Below the pieces are notes generated by a model that was not told where the DNA came from, searched no databases, and was given only the letters and a program-made list of their open reading frames with translations. The position numbers and the translations under genes were made by a program. DNA of 64,000 nt from Candidula unifasciata (Eukaryota; Mollusca; Gastropoda; Stylommatophora; Geomitridae), in assembly GCA_905116865.2 (NCBI GenBank), contig CAJHNH020002013.1, positions 199,501 to 263,500 on the forward strand, given 5' to 3'. This document shows, piece after piece, positions 44,880 through 56,910 of the stretch. Within the stretch, counting starts at the first letter, position 1, and the number at the start of each line of letters is the position of its first letter.

Positions 44880-45115
44880 CTTACTTAGTCGTCGGCGTCT
44901 GCGGCTTAGGCCTTGCTAGCGCTCTTTGTAATGCCGGGGCCTGGTTCGATCCCGCCTGCGGACTATTCGACAGCGGTACCGAGAGCTGACCGTTAAGAGG
45001 CAATGGCAAACTAATGAACGTAAAATTTGTCTAGATAAACCACAACAGCCAACAAATGCTAGGGTTGGTTCTGCAACGTCCTGTAAGAGATACGCAACTA
45101 ACTCACTTCGTCGCA
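44880..45115 (+). mobile_element. SINE C copy (tRNA-like head)
   Basis: CGTCTGCGGCTTAGGCCTTG and GGTTCGATCCC form an A/B-box-like head. The body ends GGTTGGTTCTGCAACGTCCT. Second copy at 52690-52930. Confidence 0.7.
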
Positions 45116-45569
45116 TTTTACAAACTGCTTGTTAAAGGACGGTGAGCTGCCCATTAAAACACGGCCCGGAAAACCACACGGGGAAGAAGCAATATCAATA
45201 CCCTTTTATAATAAGGTCAAGGTAATTTACCATGGTACGTACGCATAAGTTACCACCGCCCTTTCACCCGCTTCCCTCCTCCATCTTCCCCCAACCACAA
45301 CGTGTTTAACGACACCTCAGACCTAGCTGACATAGATTCTCATCTGGAACATTCTACACCAAAGAAGAGAAGACGCCTGGATCGCGGCGTTCCGCGCACT
45401 GCGCAGTTCAGTTAGGTAGCGTAATCCGCTCGCATGTACAGGTTTGAGTAGTCAGAGGTGAGTAATCAAAAGAACGGTGCCAAGCGGCTAAATTTAGCCC
45501 TGCCTATTTTGGGTAAGGGTGATGGTGCCAGAATCCATGACGTGTCCGATGTCTGCTGCACTATCCCGC

Positions 45570-45780
45570 ACGTGACTGGCAAGAGTTATGTTAACGTGTG
45601 ACTAGTAACCGTTATTTTAACCCGTCACCTGTAACAGCTATTTTAACCTGTCACTAGTAAAAGTTGTTTTAACCCGTAACTAGTAGCAGTTGTTTAAATT
45701 TGTGACTAGTAACAGTTGTTTAACACTTGACTAGTAAACATTTTTGTAGCATGTAGCTAATCGCAAGATATTTTAACACT
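45570..45780. repeat. Degenerate repeat of about 31 bp (TGACTAGTAACAGTTGTTTT)
   Basis: About seven units, increasingly diverged to the right. Confidence 0.8.
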
Positions 45781-45824
45781 GAATTTCCCAACAGCCATCA
45801 GAGCTGCATTCACAACTTCTACGG

Positions 45825-46090
45825 CTGGGAAAAATGGGCGTTAGGGGTGGGGGTGGGGTGGGGGCCTTTGGGCTGAGAAAAGTGGGCGTTAGGGGTGGGG
45901 GTGGGGGCCTTTGGGCTGGGAAAAGTGGGCGTTAGGGGTGGGGGTGGGAGCCTTTGGGCTGGGAAAAGTGGGCGTGAGGGGTGGGGGTGGGAGCCTTTGG
46001 GCTGGGAAAAGTGGGCGTTAGGGGTGAGGGTGGGAGCCTTTGGGCTGGGAAAAGTGGGCGTTAGGGGTGGGTGTTGGAGCCTTTGGGATA
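45825..46090 (+). repeat. 43-bp G-rich minisatellite, six units
   Basis: GCCTTTGGGCTGGGAAAAGT and GGGCGTTAGGGGTGGGGGTG repeat at exact 43-bp spacing (CCTTTGGGCT at 45865, 45908, 45951). Each unit has four or more G-runs. Confidence 0.95.
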
Positions 46091-46154
46091 AGGAATTAGG
46101 ACCGCATAGTCAACAACAAAGGGTTACGAATTTGCTGAACTTGAATTTTTAGAT

Positions 46155-46184
46155 AGGGTGGGGGGTTGGGGGGGGGGGGGGGGA
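46155..46184 (+). repeat. Poly(G) tract
   Basis: [24 protein letters not shown] run. Confidence 0.9.
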
Positions 46185-46254
46185 GATGCAAAACTCGTTA
46201 GCTGTAAACCACAATGCAAAGTGCTAAATCTATTTTAAAGGGTGAAATCATTAA

Positions 46255-46332
46255 AGAAAAAGAGGAGGAGGAGAAGTTGAAAGAGGAAGAAGAAGAAGAA
46301 GAACAAGAAAAAGAAAAGAAGAAGAAGAGGAG

Positions 46333-46366
<34 letters not shown>

Positions 46367-46710
46367 CAGAAGAAGAAGAAGAAGAAAAAGAAGAAGAAGA
46401 AAAAGAAGAAGAAGAAGAAGAAGAAGAAGAAGAAGAAGAAGAAGAAGAAGAAGAAGAAGAAGAAGAAGAAGAAGAAGAAGAAGAAGAAGAAGAAGAAGAA
46501 GAAGAAGAAGAAGAAGAAGAAGAAGAAGAAGAAGAAAAAGAAGAAGAAGAAGAAGAAAAAGAATAAGAAGAAAGAAGAAGAAGAAGAAAAAGAAGAAGAG
46601 GATGAAACGAAGAAGAAGAAGAAGAAAAAGAAGAAGAAGAGGAAAAGAAGAAGAAGAAGAAGAAGAAGAAGAAGAAAGAAGAATAAGAACAAGAACAAGA
46701 ACAAGAAGAA
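46255..46710 (+). repeat. (AAG)n triplet array
   Basis: About 450 bp of AAG/GAA with AGG and AAAAG interruptions. No SINE or LINE remnant recognised at its left edge. Confidence 0.97.
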
Positions 46711-47289
46711 GAAATGCCTTTTCCTAGCCCCAATCTGAGAAGTCAGGTCTTAAAATATATAGGGGCAGTTTATTTTGAAAACAAACTTCACGAACTATCT
46801 ATATACATCACAATAGATCGTTTCCCTCATAATATCTACACGATTCTAATCTAATTATATGCGTTGGTTAGCACTGTCCTGGCAGAGTTTGTAACTGAAA
46901 CGTGAGACAAATTTAATAACACGAGAATTTGGTCGTATTTTTGTTTTCAAGCATAGGAGAAAAGGGGATGGGAGGTGAGAGGTGGGGCGCACTTATCTCC
47001 AACCGGCTTATCGTGTAGAGCAATGGTCTTCAAACTTTTCAGGTCGCCCCCCCCCCCCCCCCGCCACCCACTCTTTAAGTATATCGAAAGACTCCTGCGC
47101 GACTTGAGTACACTGCGAGACATCCACGCCCCCCCCTCTCCTTTGTCTGATATTTCAAGAACCTCACTCCACGCCCTCCTCCGCCCCAATTCCCCGTTCA
47201 TAATCTCCACCCCAATTTTCCGTTAATAAATACTTGTGTTGTCGTGCTAATTAGATTTTTAACTGTCCATACCAACGAATCAGGTTCCA

Positions 47290-47440
47290 TCTAAAGAGTA
47301 AAGGTTGGCTGCAAAAGATCTCCAACAAGCTCTGTCTCTTGTCCTGGTTGTACACTCTCAGACTGTGCTGCCCGTCCTTCTCTCTTGTAACGTTGCCTAC
47401 CTCTTGCTCCCTTGCCTTTGACTTTTCCCTTCAGTTTGAC
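47290..47440 (-). mobile_element. LINE 3' end (family of 4400-5490)
   Basis: Minus frame KGKGARGRQRYKREGRAAQS, TELVGDLLQPTFTL. It lies about 70 bp from the 43-bp minisatellite at 47509. Confidence 0.7.
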
Positions 47441-47508
47441 TTTTAAAAGCGTGTTATATCTTTTAATTTCAATTAAATGCAGATATATAAACTGCTTATG
47501 ATAAAAAA

Positions 47509-48200
47509 TGTGCACATTAGTCGTACACTTGTAACTGCCGTTTGACAAGCCCACATTAAAGGTACAATTGTGACTGCCAACTGTCTGACAAGTCCACATT
47601 AAAGGTACACTTGTGACTGTCAACAGTTTTACAAGCCCACATTAAAGGTACACTTGTAACTGCCAAGTGTCTGAAAAGCCCACATTAAAGGTACACTTGT
47701 GACTGCCAAGTGTCTGACAAGTCCACATTAAAGGTAAACTAGTGACTGTCCATTGTCCATCAAGCCCACATTAAAGGTACACTTGTAACTGCCAAGTGTC
47801 CGACAAGCCCACATTAAAGGTACACTAGTGACTGCCAACTGTCTGACAAGTCCACATTAAAGGTACACTTGTGACTGCCAACTGTCTGACAAGTCCACAT
47901 TGAAGGTACACTAGTGACTGTCAACTGTTTTACAAGCCCACATTAAAGGTACACTAGTGACTGCCAGCTGTCTGACAAGTCCACATTAAAGGTACACTTG
48001 TGACTGCCAGCTGTCTGACAAGTCCACATTAAAGGTACACTTGTGATTGCCAGCTGTCTGACAAGTCCACATTAAAGGTACACTTGTGACTGCCAACTGT
48101 CTGACAAGTCCACATTAAAGGTACACTTGTGACTGCCAACTGTTTTACAAGTCCACATTAAAGGTACACTAGTGACTGTCCATTGTCCATCAAGCCATCA
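47509..48200. repeat. 43-bp minisatellite, about 16 units
   Basis: Unit: CACATTAAAGGTACACTTGT then GACTGCCAACTGTCTGACAA and GTC. Variants include TGTCCATCAAGCC and TGTTTTACAAG. Confidence 0.95.
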
Positions 48201-48489
48201 CTGGTCGCATTCATGAGACTGACTTCTTTATGTTCTTCCGTGTTGATGCTGTTACTGCTCCTCTGGCCTATTACCTACAAGTCTGACCATCCTGAGATTA
48301 CACGAATGTCACTCCGTCTGGATGGCAAGCCAACAGGGTAAACTCCAAACATCCGTTCAACCCCCAAAGAAGTTATAATTAGGGCACCTCTAAAGGTTAC
48401 GCCAGCCTCGAGTCACCTGCATCCTGTGCCGGTAAGGAAGTGCCCATAACCTTTGACTGCCCACTGTCTAACAAACCATCTAAGACAAA

Positions 48490-48775
48490 TATTACATTCC
48501 CCGTGTGGGTTCCGAGGCCCCATTGATTTGAAAACGAGAATAGACGCCTTGCCTCCCCAACAAGCATGTCACAAGAGTCGACTAATTGCGGTCTTCCTTC
48601 GAAGTCGGAGTGCATCTGTCTGAGGAGACAATGATTCAACAGTCTGCATACAAATCAGATCTGTAAAACGGATGTACATGCAACACTCAGGTTCTGGAAC
48701 AAGCCCAGAGGTGGATGAAAAACCAGAACTTTCCACTGGAGTTTACAGTCAGTGAATGATAAGAAGAAAGAAAAG
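48490..48775 (+). mobile_element. SINE B reference copy
   Basis: Order: CCCGTGTGGGTTCCGAGGCC; GCCTCCCCAACAAGCATGTC; AGTCGACTAATT; GAAGTCGGAGTGCATCTGTC; AACAGTCTGCATACAAATCA; CAACACTCAGGTTCTGGAAC; AACCAGAACTTTCCACTGGA; GTCAGTGAATGATAAGAAGA. About 280 bp, with a 3' AAG tail. No clear A/B boxes, so the origin of the head is unknown. At least 15 copies lie in this window. Confidence 0.85.
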
Positions 48776-49464
48776 AAAAGGAAAGAACATCACATGGTGC
48801 GACCCTAGAAGGGGTGCAATGCTACTGAAAAAGCTACCATGAAGCATACACGCTGTACACCACTCAACTAGTCAGTGACACACAAGTGCGTGTACTATTC
48901 AACAAGCCCGACTAATGCACACATAATGTGTGTGTTTTGTACTGAACAGTCTCAAAAGATCATGCAGTACAACCTGGCATTGGTTAATTCAAGCAACAAC
49001 TGAAACCAGTCTGGCCAGTTACCGTTTCCTGTTGTAGAAGTACAACGCATTGCATAGACAGTTATTCACACAAGTTATCCCAACAAATCGTTACCGAGTC
49101 TAAATGGATTCAGCGTGTGAGTATACCGTAGAACTTTGCGACAAACGGAGGATTGGAAGAAAAACAAACTTACTGCCCTTAAGAAGCAGGTCGTTAAAAA
49201 AAAGGGAGGAAGAAGCAGAAAAAAAGAGGAGGAGAAGAAGAAGATAACGAAGATGAAGAAGGAGGAAGATAAGAGGTAGAAGATGAAACACGTGAGTGAC
49301 AGAGGTCGAGAGGCACAGCTGGATAAAACTGTCGACACTATGACTGCAAACGAACAGCAAACAAACTTATCAACCTACAGCAAAATGGATGGCTGTCAAG
49401 AACATAACTGTGCTTGCTGCATTCGCTAACATGGCATATTATGATGATACATGACCGACAGCAT

Positions 49465-49725
49465 ATCTTCTTTTTCTTCGCGTTTATCGGTTGTAAACTC
49501 TGGAGGAAAGTTTTGGTTGTTTGCCCACTTCTGGACTTTAGTCCTGGCCCAGAACCCGAGTTTTGCGTGTACATCCGTTCAACATATCTGACTTAACTGT
49601 ATGCAGATTGTTGGTTCCTCGCCTCTCAGACAGAAGCACTCCGACTTCGAAGGAAGCCTCCGGGGAGACAGTGGGTCTATTCTTGTTTTCCACACAGTGG
49701 GGCCCCGGGACCCACACAGAGACAA
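49465..49725 (-). mobile_element. SINE B copy
   Basis: Runs from TTCTTTTTCTTCGCGTTTAT to GGGACCCACACAGA; one of the least diverged minus copies. Confidence 0.8.
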
Positions 49726-50800
49726 CATTATGTTTGTCCTATATACACTACAACTGACTCAATAATGATTGCACGCACAGATCAAGACAGAACCCGTGCA
49801 GATAAGCACCTAAACAGTAACAACATTCCACAAGAGAGCATCCTGAATAATTTAGCCAGATAAACGACCTGCTGACACATCCACAGATGTCAAACTCCAT
49901 CGAATGCTGCAAGATGTGCAGACAACAACGCAGGCATGCAAGAAACACAAGTGCAGATACATGCTAGTTATATACGACAGAACGGAAAGAGGTCTGTCTA
50001 CACACCAGTGCAGACAGACAATGAGCAATGAATGCAGCAAACGTGAAACACGTTTAGCAGCGAATGTAGTTGCGAAGTTTGAGTAGTAAACCCGGCTATA
50101 CAACCAAAAAAGTAGATACGAGATAGCCATCTGGAGCTATTCGTGTGCGTTTCACTTAGGGCACAAGACATTTAATTATTAATACTTTTTAAAAGAATGC
50201 GGTATCAGCGTTTGATGCTCGTGGAGCTACTTGGAAAGGGATCAACGCACCCATGGATCTGTCACGTGTCCTGAGATGACGGTCCTCACTAATCGATACG
50301 TAACCACATAACATGTTACTAATAACTCTGCTTCAAGAAAAGACAAGGCAATGGATCGAATGTTAAATAGAAAGGCGGCGCATGAGGGTGGGTAAGGATT
50401 CGTGAAGAGGAGGGAGGACTGAGGGGAGACAGAGAGTGCCGCAAATTCAAAGTTGGTATGTAAACTAATAATGCTGGTTTAAAATACTGTTTACAAATGT
50501 TTCATTTCTTGGTTCGAAAAATCGATTAGCAGAAAAACAATATGCGGATTATAACTATTAATCAAGGAAGCAGACTGGAACAGCAGCATTGATCTTCCAG
50601 GCCTTTGTTCCTTTCATACGTTTTCTGTACTTTTCGCTTGCGCTAGAGCTGAAACAGTCCATAATATTATATGTAAACTGTCACTGTAACTCTGATAATT
50701 GATTACTTCCCTGGTGTTTGCGCCGCTGGGGCAGCCGAGGTGCTGTGGCCAGACGTCTGCCTGCCAAACTGGCAGCGAGGCAGATTTTCTAATTTGATCC
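49726..50800. other. Unassigned interval
   Basis: No gene. A tRNA-like stretch at 50730-50790 (GCCGAGGTGCTGTGGCCAGA) may be a SINE head joined to the LINE tail at 50808. Confidence 0.35.
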
Positions 50801-50807
50801 CACTACC

Positions 50808-51030
50808 ATGGAATGGAAAGGACAGGAGATGAGATGCATGAGATGGCGAAGGATGGAACGGAGTCAGTTTGTTAAGGACCTATGCTCCTTCGGATATAGG
50901 GAGGAGGAGGAGGAGGAAGAAGAGGAAAAAAAAAAGAAGAAGAAGAAGAAGAAGAAGAAGAAGAAGAAGAAGAAGAAGAAGAAGAAGAAGAAGAAGAAGA
51001 AGAAGAAGAAGAAAGAAGAAGAAGAAGACA
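50808..51030 (+). mobile_element. LINE 3' tail grading into an (AAG)n array
   Basis: MRWRRMERSQFVKDLCSFGY precedes GGGAGGAGGAGG and then (AAG)n from about 50935 to 51030. Confidence 0.65.
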
Positions 51031-51164
51031 ATAAGTATGAAGTAATGTCTTGGAAAAGCATTTAGGTATTCGATAGATTTTAGGCGTAAGGGCTTTTCCG
51101 TCAACTAGAAAAAGGAACTATCAGATAACTCAGTGTTTCGTTTGAACAGTATTCATTCATTCAT

Positions 51165-51440
51165 TCATTCAGTAGCATGTCCCTCGCGGAACCTCGCTGC
51201 CATAACAACCCTCCGGAAAACCTTCCTATCATGAGCAAGATGTCCTGCGTCTGATACACCCATCTGGAGATCATCTGCCACATCCTGCACCCATCTTCTC
51301 CTTGGCCTTCCTCTTCCTCTCTTCCCAGGCATATACCCCTCCATTATTGTTCTCTCTAGACTTCCATGACGTTTCAAGTGACCAAAATATTTCAATTTTC
51401 TTTGTTTTATTGTCTTTATTAGCCAACCCTCTTCAATAGT
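51165..51440 (-). mobile_element. LINE 3' end, unexpanded reference for the 55.7 kb array
   Basis: Minus frame MKYFGHLKRHGSLERTIMEG, GKRGRGRPRRRWVQDVADDL, MGVSDAGHLAHDRKVFRR and VVMAARFREGHATE, stop at 51165. Intact over 76 codons. Confidence 0.88.
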
Positions 51441-52689
51441 ATAAACAAGTATAAATCCCGCATAATTGTCTTGATGTACTAATGCCTAATTTTATAAGCT
51501 ATCTGCATGTAAAATGTACACCTGCCTCAAAGAGAATCCAATTCTAAGCAATCCGTAATTTATTGTTAATTATTTACGTTGTACAATTTACAACGGTCGC
51601 AGCCTGATTCCAATACAATTATATGTGCTACAACCTAGAGGCCTAATCATTTCCACCGGCCAAATGCGCGGCAAACGTTTCACACAAAACCTAAAGAAAT
51701 GTAAACAAACAACCAAAACACCAGCGCTTATTTACTAGCTATGAGTTCTCAATGACTTCTTAAAATGATTCGGGGAGATATTTTCGTTCGTCCCTGGCGG
51801 TTTTCTGTAGCCTAGACAATCTTTCTTTGGCCCACTTGAAGGGGTAACATCTATTTCTGCTGCAAGGTCGGCTAATTTTACATCCCCGAGTATAAATACA
51901 CGCCGTTCAAGTCGTATCCTTGGTGCTTGGCGTATATTTCCGTCCGACCGTGCTTTATATTTAACCTAGCACATGTGCATGTCTTGTGGCTATGTACACG
52001 GCAAAGAAGGAGAGAAGAAACCCACAGGACTGAGGTCTAGAAACAGTTCAAGGTGGCTTTCACCGGATTCAGGGGATAATATATGTCAGACATCTCCAGC
52101 TGCCTTTCGTTTGAATTCAAATACATTAAACCGGGTTACGCCATATATTTGTTTGACAGAGGCTTCCTTCGTTTCTGACTCACACCGATAGTTGAAAGCA
52201 GCTGAAAAATGGCAATGTAATGTTCTAAAGTAGGAAATCGGCCCCTGAGTGCTGCGGTAAGTAACAGGAATAAAAGGTACTTTTAGGTCTTCCCAGATGA
52301 TGGTGAAGTCACGGGAATAGCACTCCATATTTATTAGCACAGTTTATGCAGCGCTGAAATAAGTAAAAAACTCAACTGCGATCACATTATATAGTGTGGT
52401 ATTCAACCGTGAGTGCAGTCGGCACTAGTGAATTTAAGATAGTACCCTAAAAAGAACACAAAGAGGCATGGGTGTCATTTTTATTTAAGATTTCCTATCA
52501 GGGATTGCATCATAGAAAATTTACATTTAGTGACTCAAAGAATCATTACTCAGATGCGAAACAAGAAGGAGAAACATCGTTCAGCCGTACAAAACAATTA
52601 TAAAGGGCATCTGACAGACACGAAGCAACCAAGCTTGAGTGAACTGAGACAGAACACGCCCAATTTTTTACCATCTGATGTAATGCAGA
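51441..52689. other. Unassigned interval
   Basis: An 84-codon minus frame (52086-52340, starting MLINMECYSRDFTIIWED) is protein-like in composition but matches no family I know. No supporting splice sites or neighbours. Confidence 0.25.
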
Positions 52690-52930
52690 CTATCAGCGTC
52701 TGTGGCTTAGGCGATGCCAACGCGCTTGGTAATGCCGAGGTGCCAGTTCGAGCTCAGTTTGTTTCGACAGTGTCGCTGAGAAGCCGACAGTCAAAAAACC
52801 GATGGCAAACTACTGGAAGTAAATTTGCCAAGAAAAAAACCCTAAACAGGCATACACCCCAAAAAAAAAAAAATACTGGGGTTGGTTCTGCAACGTCCTG
52901 TAAAGGATACGCAGATAAGAAATATTGCAG
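52690..52930 (+). mobile_element. SINE C copy
   Basis: CGTCTGTGGCTTAGGCGATG and CCAGTTCGAGCTC make a decayed head; the body ends GGTTGGTTCTGCAACGTCCT then GTAAAGGATACGCA, as at 44880-45115. Confidence 0.7.
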
Positions 52931-53509
52931 ACTACACTGAAGTCTCACGGGCCAACCTCTAATGCAGCCCCTAGACGATTAGCTTGCCCACACACGTTCC
53001 TCACATATTTATCCATGGCTACGTCTGTCTATCAGTGTAAACAGGCAAAGAACTCTTTGTGGGTAATATGTAACAATTCGTGTGCACATACATGACCGAT
53101 CAATATTATTCCAGCAAATCATCCCTGTGTCGCCTTCAACTCAATTCTTCGAATTTCCAAAGGATGCATAAAGAAATTAATGAAATCAATGTTCTACATC
53201 CGCCACCACGCTTCATTTCTTCTGGAATGTTTCTACACCCAGCACGAAATGTCGAAACATTATGGGAGAAATGCTCACTGAATGCCCACAAGCAGACCTT
53301 ACAAGGACATCTTGCATTAATATAACAATAGAGTAATCTGCAAAACTAGGCACTGTTGCTGTAAACAATACAGATAACGAGGCAGAGAATAATACACGTT
53401 TTTGTAAGCAGAAAAATTTGCACATACTGAAGTACAAGGACTAATCTGTTGTTAAGAATATATATATGTCTTCCGGTATAGTTTCCGCCGCCTCAATGTG
53501 ACAAACAAA

Positions 53510-53850
53510 TAGTCCAATTGCCCTCAACAAGCATGTCCTAAGAGGCTACTAATAAGGTATTCGCAAAAATCAGGTGTGCTGGATCAAAAGGCGCACATAT
53601 CGCATCTAGAAGAAGAAGAAGAAAACGAAGAAAAAGAAGAAGAAGAAGAAGAAGAAAAAGAAGAAGAAGAAGAAAGAGAATGAGGTGAGGTAGACGAGGA
53701 GGAGGTAGCAGAGAAATAGCAGAAGAAAAAAAAAAAAGAAGAAGAAGAAAAGAAGAAGAAGAAGAAGAAAAAAGAAAAAGAAGAAGAAGAAGAAGAAGAA
53801 AAAAGAAGAAGAAGAAAGAAGAGGAAGAGAAAGAGAAAGAAGAAAAGAAC
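53510..53850 (+). mobile_element. SINE B fragment with imperfect (AAG)n tail
   Basis: CCCTCAACAAGCATGTCCTA, then AAGAAGAAG from about 53610, continuing with AAAAG and GAGG interruptions to 53850. Confidence 0.65.
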
Positions 53851-53869
53851 TGTTAAAAGTCAAACTAAA

Positions 53870-54860
53870 TGTGGCAGATGGGACACACTTTTTCAATGAC
53901 AACCAAAGAGCAATCTAAACAAATCTGGCAAAACACAAAAGTTCATGTTTGTGTTAGTTGCCACCGGCTTGAAACAGTTCACCATTTTGTATTATTACTA
54001 ACTTGTCTTAATAACAGTTCCACATTTTGTATTTGTACTATTACTAACCTGTCTTAATAAAAGTTCAACATTATTAACTTTTTCTAATTTATCCTAATAT
54101 TTTGTATTTAACTGTATTACTTCCAACCATTAGTTATAAAACATGTTTGTTTTATTCACCCACATCTAATGTACAGAAGGCGGTGTAAATACGCTGCCGG
54201 ACAACACGACTCGATCCAATGCAAACAACACTAAAACAACGTACGCATAGTCTCATCTGATATGAACTTTTCAAATTGTTAACATGATCGCGTAAACATA
54301 TTTCAAATTTATAAAATGGGCCTTGGCAAGTTCAACGGATAATGCGGGTATTTTTAGATAAACCTAATTAAATATCAAAATTAACATTCGCCCTACATTT
54401 GTAATGTCAACTTATTTACATTAATCCCCTGACAGGAATCCACTAGAGACAGAAATGGCAAAAACACAGAAAACCTAGTGGGGGGAAAATAGGCAAGCAA
54501 ACTAAACAGACTGAAAAAATGTGGGCAAGGTTGATAAAGAAACAACGCAGAATATATATATATATATACCGACTGTGAGAGCATCTACTAGTTAGTCAGT
54601 TAGTTAGTTAATTAATTAATCAAAGCAGTGTTTTCCAGTTGTGAGTTTGAAAAAAGAAGACACAAACAGGCAGAAAGAAATGGTCGTTACCTTACGGTTA
54701 CCTTGCTGAAACAGACAGTTCATGAATGTAGTCGAATTTGTGTTTCAGTTTCTAGGATTCAGCTATTTGCTTCATTTTAATCGATTGCTACTGTTGTATG
54801 CACATTACGAGATACAGCGAAATATGCCAGGCAATAAATTGTGCAGTTATTGTTTGTGTC
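53870..54860. other. AT-rich interval, no gene
   Basis: Nothing recognised apart from a (TA)n tract at about 54552-54567 and TTAGTTAGTTAATTAATTAA near 54600. Confidence 0.35.
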
Positions 54861-54879
54861 TTCTTTGTTCAAAGTTAGT

Positions 54880-55080
54880 TAATCGACAGATTATCCACAT
54901 TGCACATCGAACCATTCAGTCCATAAGTGCTCGGATTCCCTCCTTAGTAAATCCCGCAGCGTGTAGCGGCTCAAGACACCAGTTCTGTGTTGATTTCTTC
55001 TTCTTTGGTTTTCTGCATAGCACACTTGTTTGGCCACACTCGCCTTAACATCTTGTTCTTGCAGTCTGGTCATGGTTGCA
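54880..55080 (-). mobile_element. LINE C-terminal fragment
   Basis: [20 protein letters not shown] parallels [17 protein letters not shown] at 9640-10040. Confidence 0.65.
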
Positions 55081-55189
55081 GATTCACACTCTTGTGGTTA
55101 AAAACATCCATAAGAAAAGAGATGCAAGGTTTCTGGACACCAGTTTTGTCTCATTAACGAGAACAAGCCAAAATTATGATAGCTGTTAG

Positions 55190-55400
55190 GATAGTAAATA
55201 TAAACGTGCGATATCTGGTTGATGGCACTTAAATGGGATATAAAGGGATTAAGGAGGTGAGGACGCCCAAAAGAAACACTAAAATAAACGCTGATGAGAG
55301 AGGACATAGGTGCTGGACTGGATTCCATCACTGATATTGAAATGATTGCAAGGGTTAGAAGTGAATGGAGGAAAAGACTGCGAGCCCAATGAATGAATTA
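55190..55400 (+). mobile_element. LINE 3' end, unexpanded relative of 7150-7675
   Basis: Reads LKWDIKGLRR, GRPKETLK, TLMREDIGAGLDSITDIE and ARVRSEWRKRLRAQ, stop. It has one copy of the segment that is tandemly repeated at 7264-7610. Confidence 0.7.
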
Positions 55401-55659
55401 ATAATACATGTCGATATGTCACAGCCGACATTTGTTTTTTAAATTCAAGTATAGCTTATAAACTGACTACATATTTGACTTACTAGCCAGTTATCTCTAG
55501 TTGCCACGTTAAAAGTAACAGAGGAAATTTGATTTTCTCAGGTCGGTCCTCGCAAAAGTCAAACTGGCATCAAATCGACACTAGAACCACATAACGGAGG
55601 CCAAAGCAATAGGGACTGTCCGGCTTTTCGTTTTTTGTGTGGTTCATCAGTGTTACTCA

Positions 55660-56640
55660 GTTGGTCAGTAGCACGTCCCTTGCAGAACCTTGCTCATATA
55701 ACAACCTTCCGGAAAACACACAAACAAGATGTCTCGATCACAAACAAGATGTCTCGATCACAAACAAGATGTCTCGATCACAAACAAGATGTCTCGATCA
55801 CAAGAAAGATGCCTCGATCACAAGCAAGATGTCTCGATCACAAGCAAGATGTCTCAATCACAAGCAAGATGTCTCGATCACAAGCAAGATGTCTCGATCA
55901 CAAGCAAGATGTCTCGATCACAAGCAAGATGTCTCGATCACAAACAAGATGTCTCAATCACAAACAAGATGTCTCGATCACAAACAAGATGTCTCGATCA
56001 CAAACAAGATATCTCGACCACAAGAAAGATGCCTCGATCACAAGCAAGATGTCTCGATCACAAGAAAGATGCCTCGACCACAAGCAAGATGTCTCGATCA
56101 CAAGAAAGATGTCTCGACCACAAGCAAGATGTCTCGACCACAAGCAAGATGTCTCGACCACAAGCAAGATGTCTCGACCACAAGCAAGATGTCTAGGCCA
56201 CAAGCAAGATGTCTCGACCACAAGCAAGATGTCTAGGCCACAAGCAAGATGTCTCGACCACAAGCAAGATGTCTCGACCACAAGCAAGATGTCTCGACCA
56301 CAAGCAAGATGTCTCGACCACAAGCAAGATGTCTCGACCACAAGCAAGATGTCTCGACCACAAGCAAGATGTCTCGATCACAAGCAAGATGTCTCGATCA
56401 CAAGCAAGATGTCTCGGCCACAAGCAAGATGTACCGCGCCTGAAACACCCATCCAGAGATGATCCGCCACACCCTGCACCCATCTTCTTTTTGGCCCTCC
56501 TCTTCCTCTTTTCCTAGGCATGCACACCCCCATTATTGTTCTCTCTAAACTTGCATGACCTTTCAAGTGACCAAAATATTTCAATCGTCTGTCTTTTATC
56601 GTCATTAGTAGCCAACCTTTTTCAATATTTATTTCTCGAA
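55660..56640 (-). mobile_element. LINE 3' end split by a 20-bp tandem array
   Basis: 56440-56640 reads RRLKYFGHLKGHASLERTIM, KRGRGGPKRRWVQGVADHLW and MGVSGAVHLACG, and 55665-55720 holds the terminal segment (GTAGCACGTCCCTTGCAGAA). In between is the array. Compare the contiguous sequence at 51165-51440. Confidence 0.88.
55721..56432 (+). repeat. 20-bp minisatellite, about 36 units
   Basis: Unit CAAGCAAGATGTCTCGATCA. The left third is CGATCA/AAACAAG type and the right half CGACCA type. 20 bp is not a multiple of 3, so all three frames give the same 20-residue periodic peptide and stay open; no gene is implied. Confidence 0.97.
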
Positions 56641-56699
56641 AGATGGAAGTATTTTTTTCTTTCTTAACCCAGGATATATTTAGAACCCGTCTGTAACTC

Positions 56700-56910
56700 T
56701 TCTTCTTCTGCCTTTCTATCCACCAATGGAGCACAGACCCTCAACCAACTCACGCCAAGTCGCTCTATCCTTCGCCATTGCATGGAGCTCTCCCCATCTT
56801 TCTAACTTCATTCTCCAGCTCTCATCTCCATTTTGTGGCCTTCCTTTATTACTATACCGTTGTGGGTTCCAATGCAAAGACTTTCTAGTTATGCTGCCGT
56901 CTGTAACTAG
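56700..56910 (-). mobile_element. LINE 3' end (family of 63655-64000)
   Basis: Minus frame SLHWNPQ and AMAKDRATWRELVEGLCSIG, stop, then an AAGAAGAAGAG tail at 56700-56712. Confidence 0.75.

Noticed and set aside
47509..48200. Regular 43-bp repeat resembling a CRISPR array
   Set aside because: Units are contiguous with no unique spacers and the genome is eukaryotic.
52086..52340. 84-codon minus frame as a host gene
   Set aside because: No recognisable family, splice sites or start context; kept only as an unassigned note.
55721..56432. 20-bp repeats as a CRISPR-like or regulatory array
   Set aside because: No spacers; origin inside a LINE is visible.
55635..56517. Open frames up to 275 codons on both strands
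   Set aside because: Produced by the 20-bp array, which lacks stops in any frame; flanking parts are LINE remnants.
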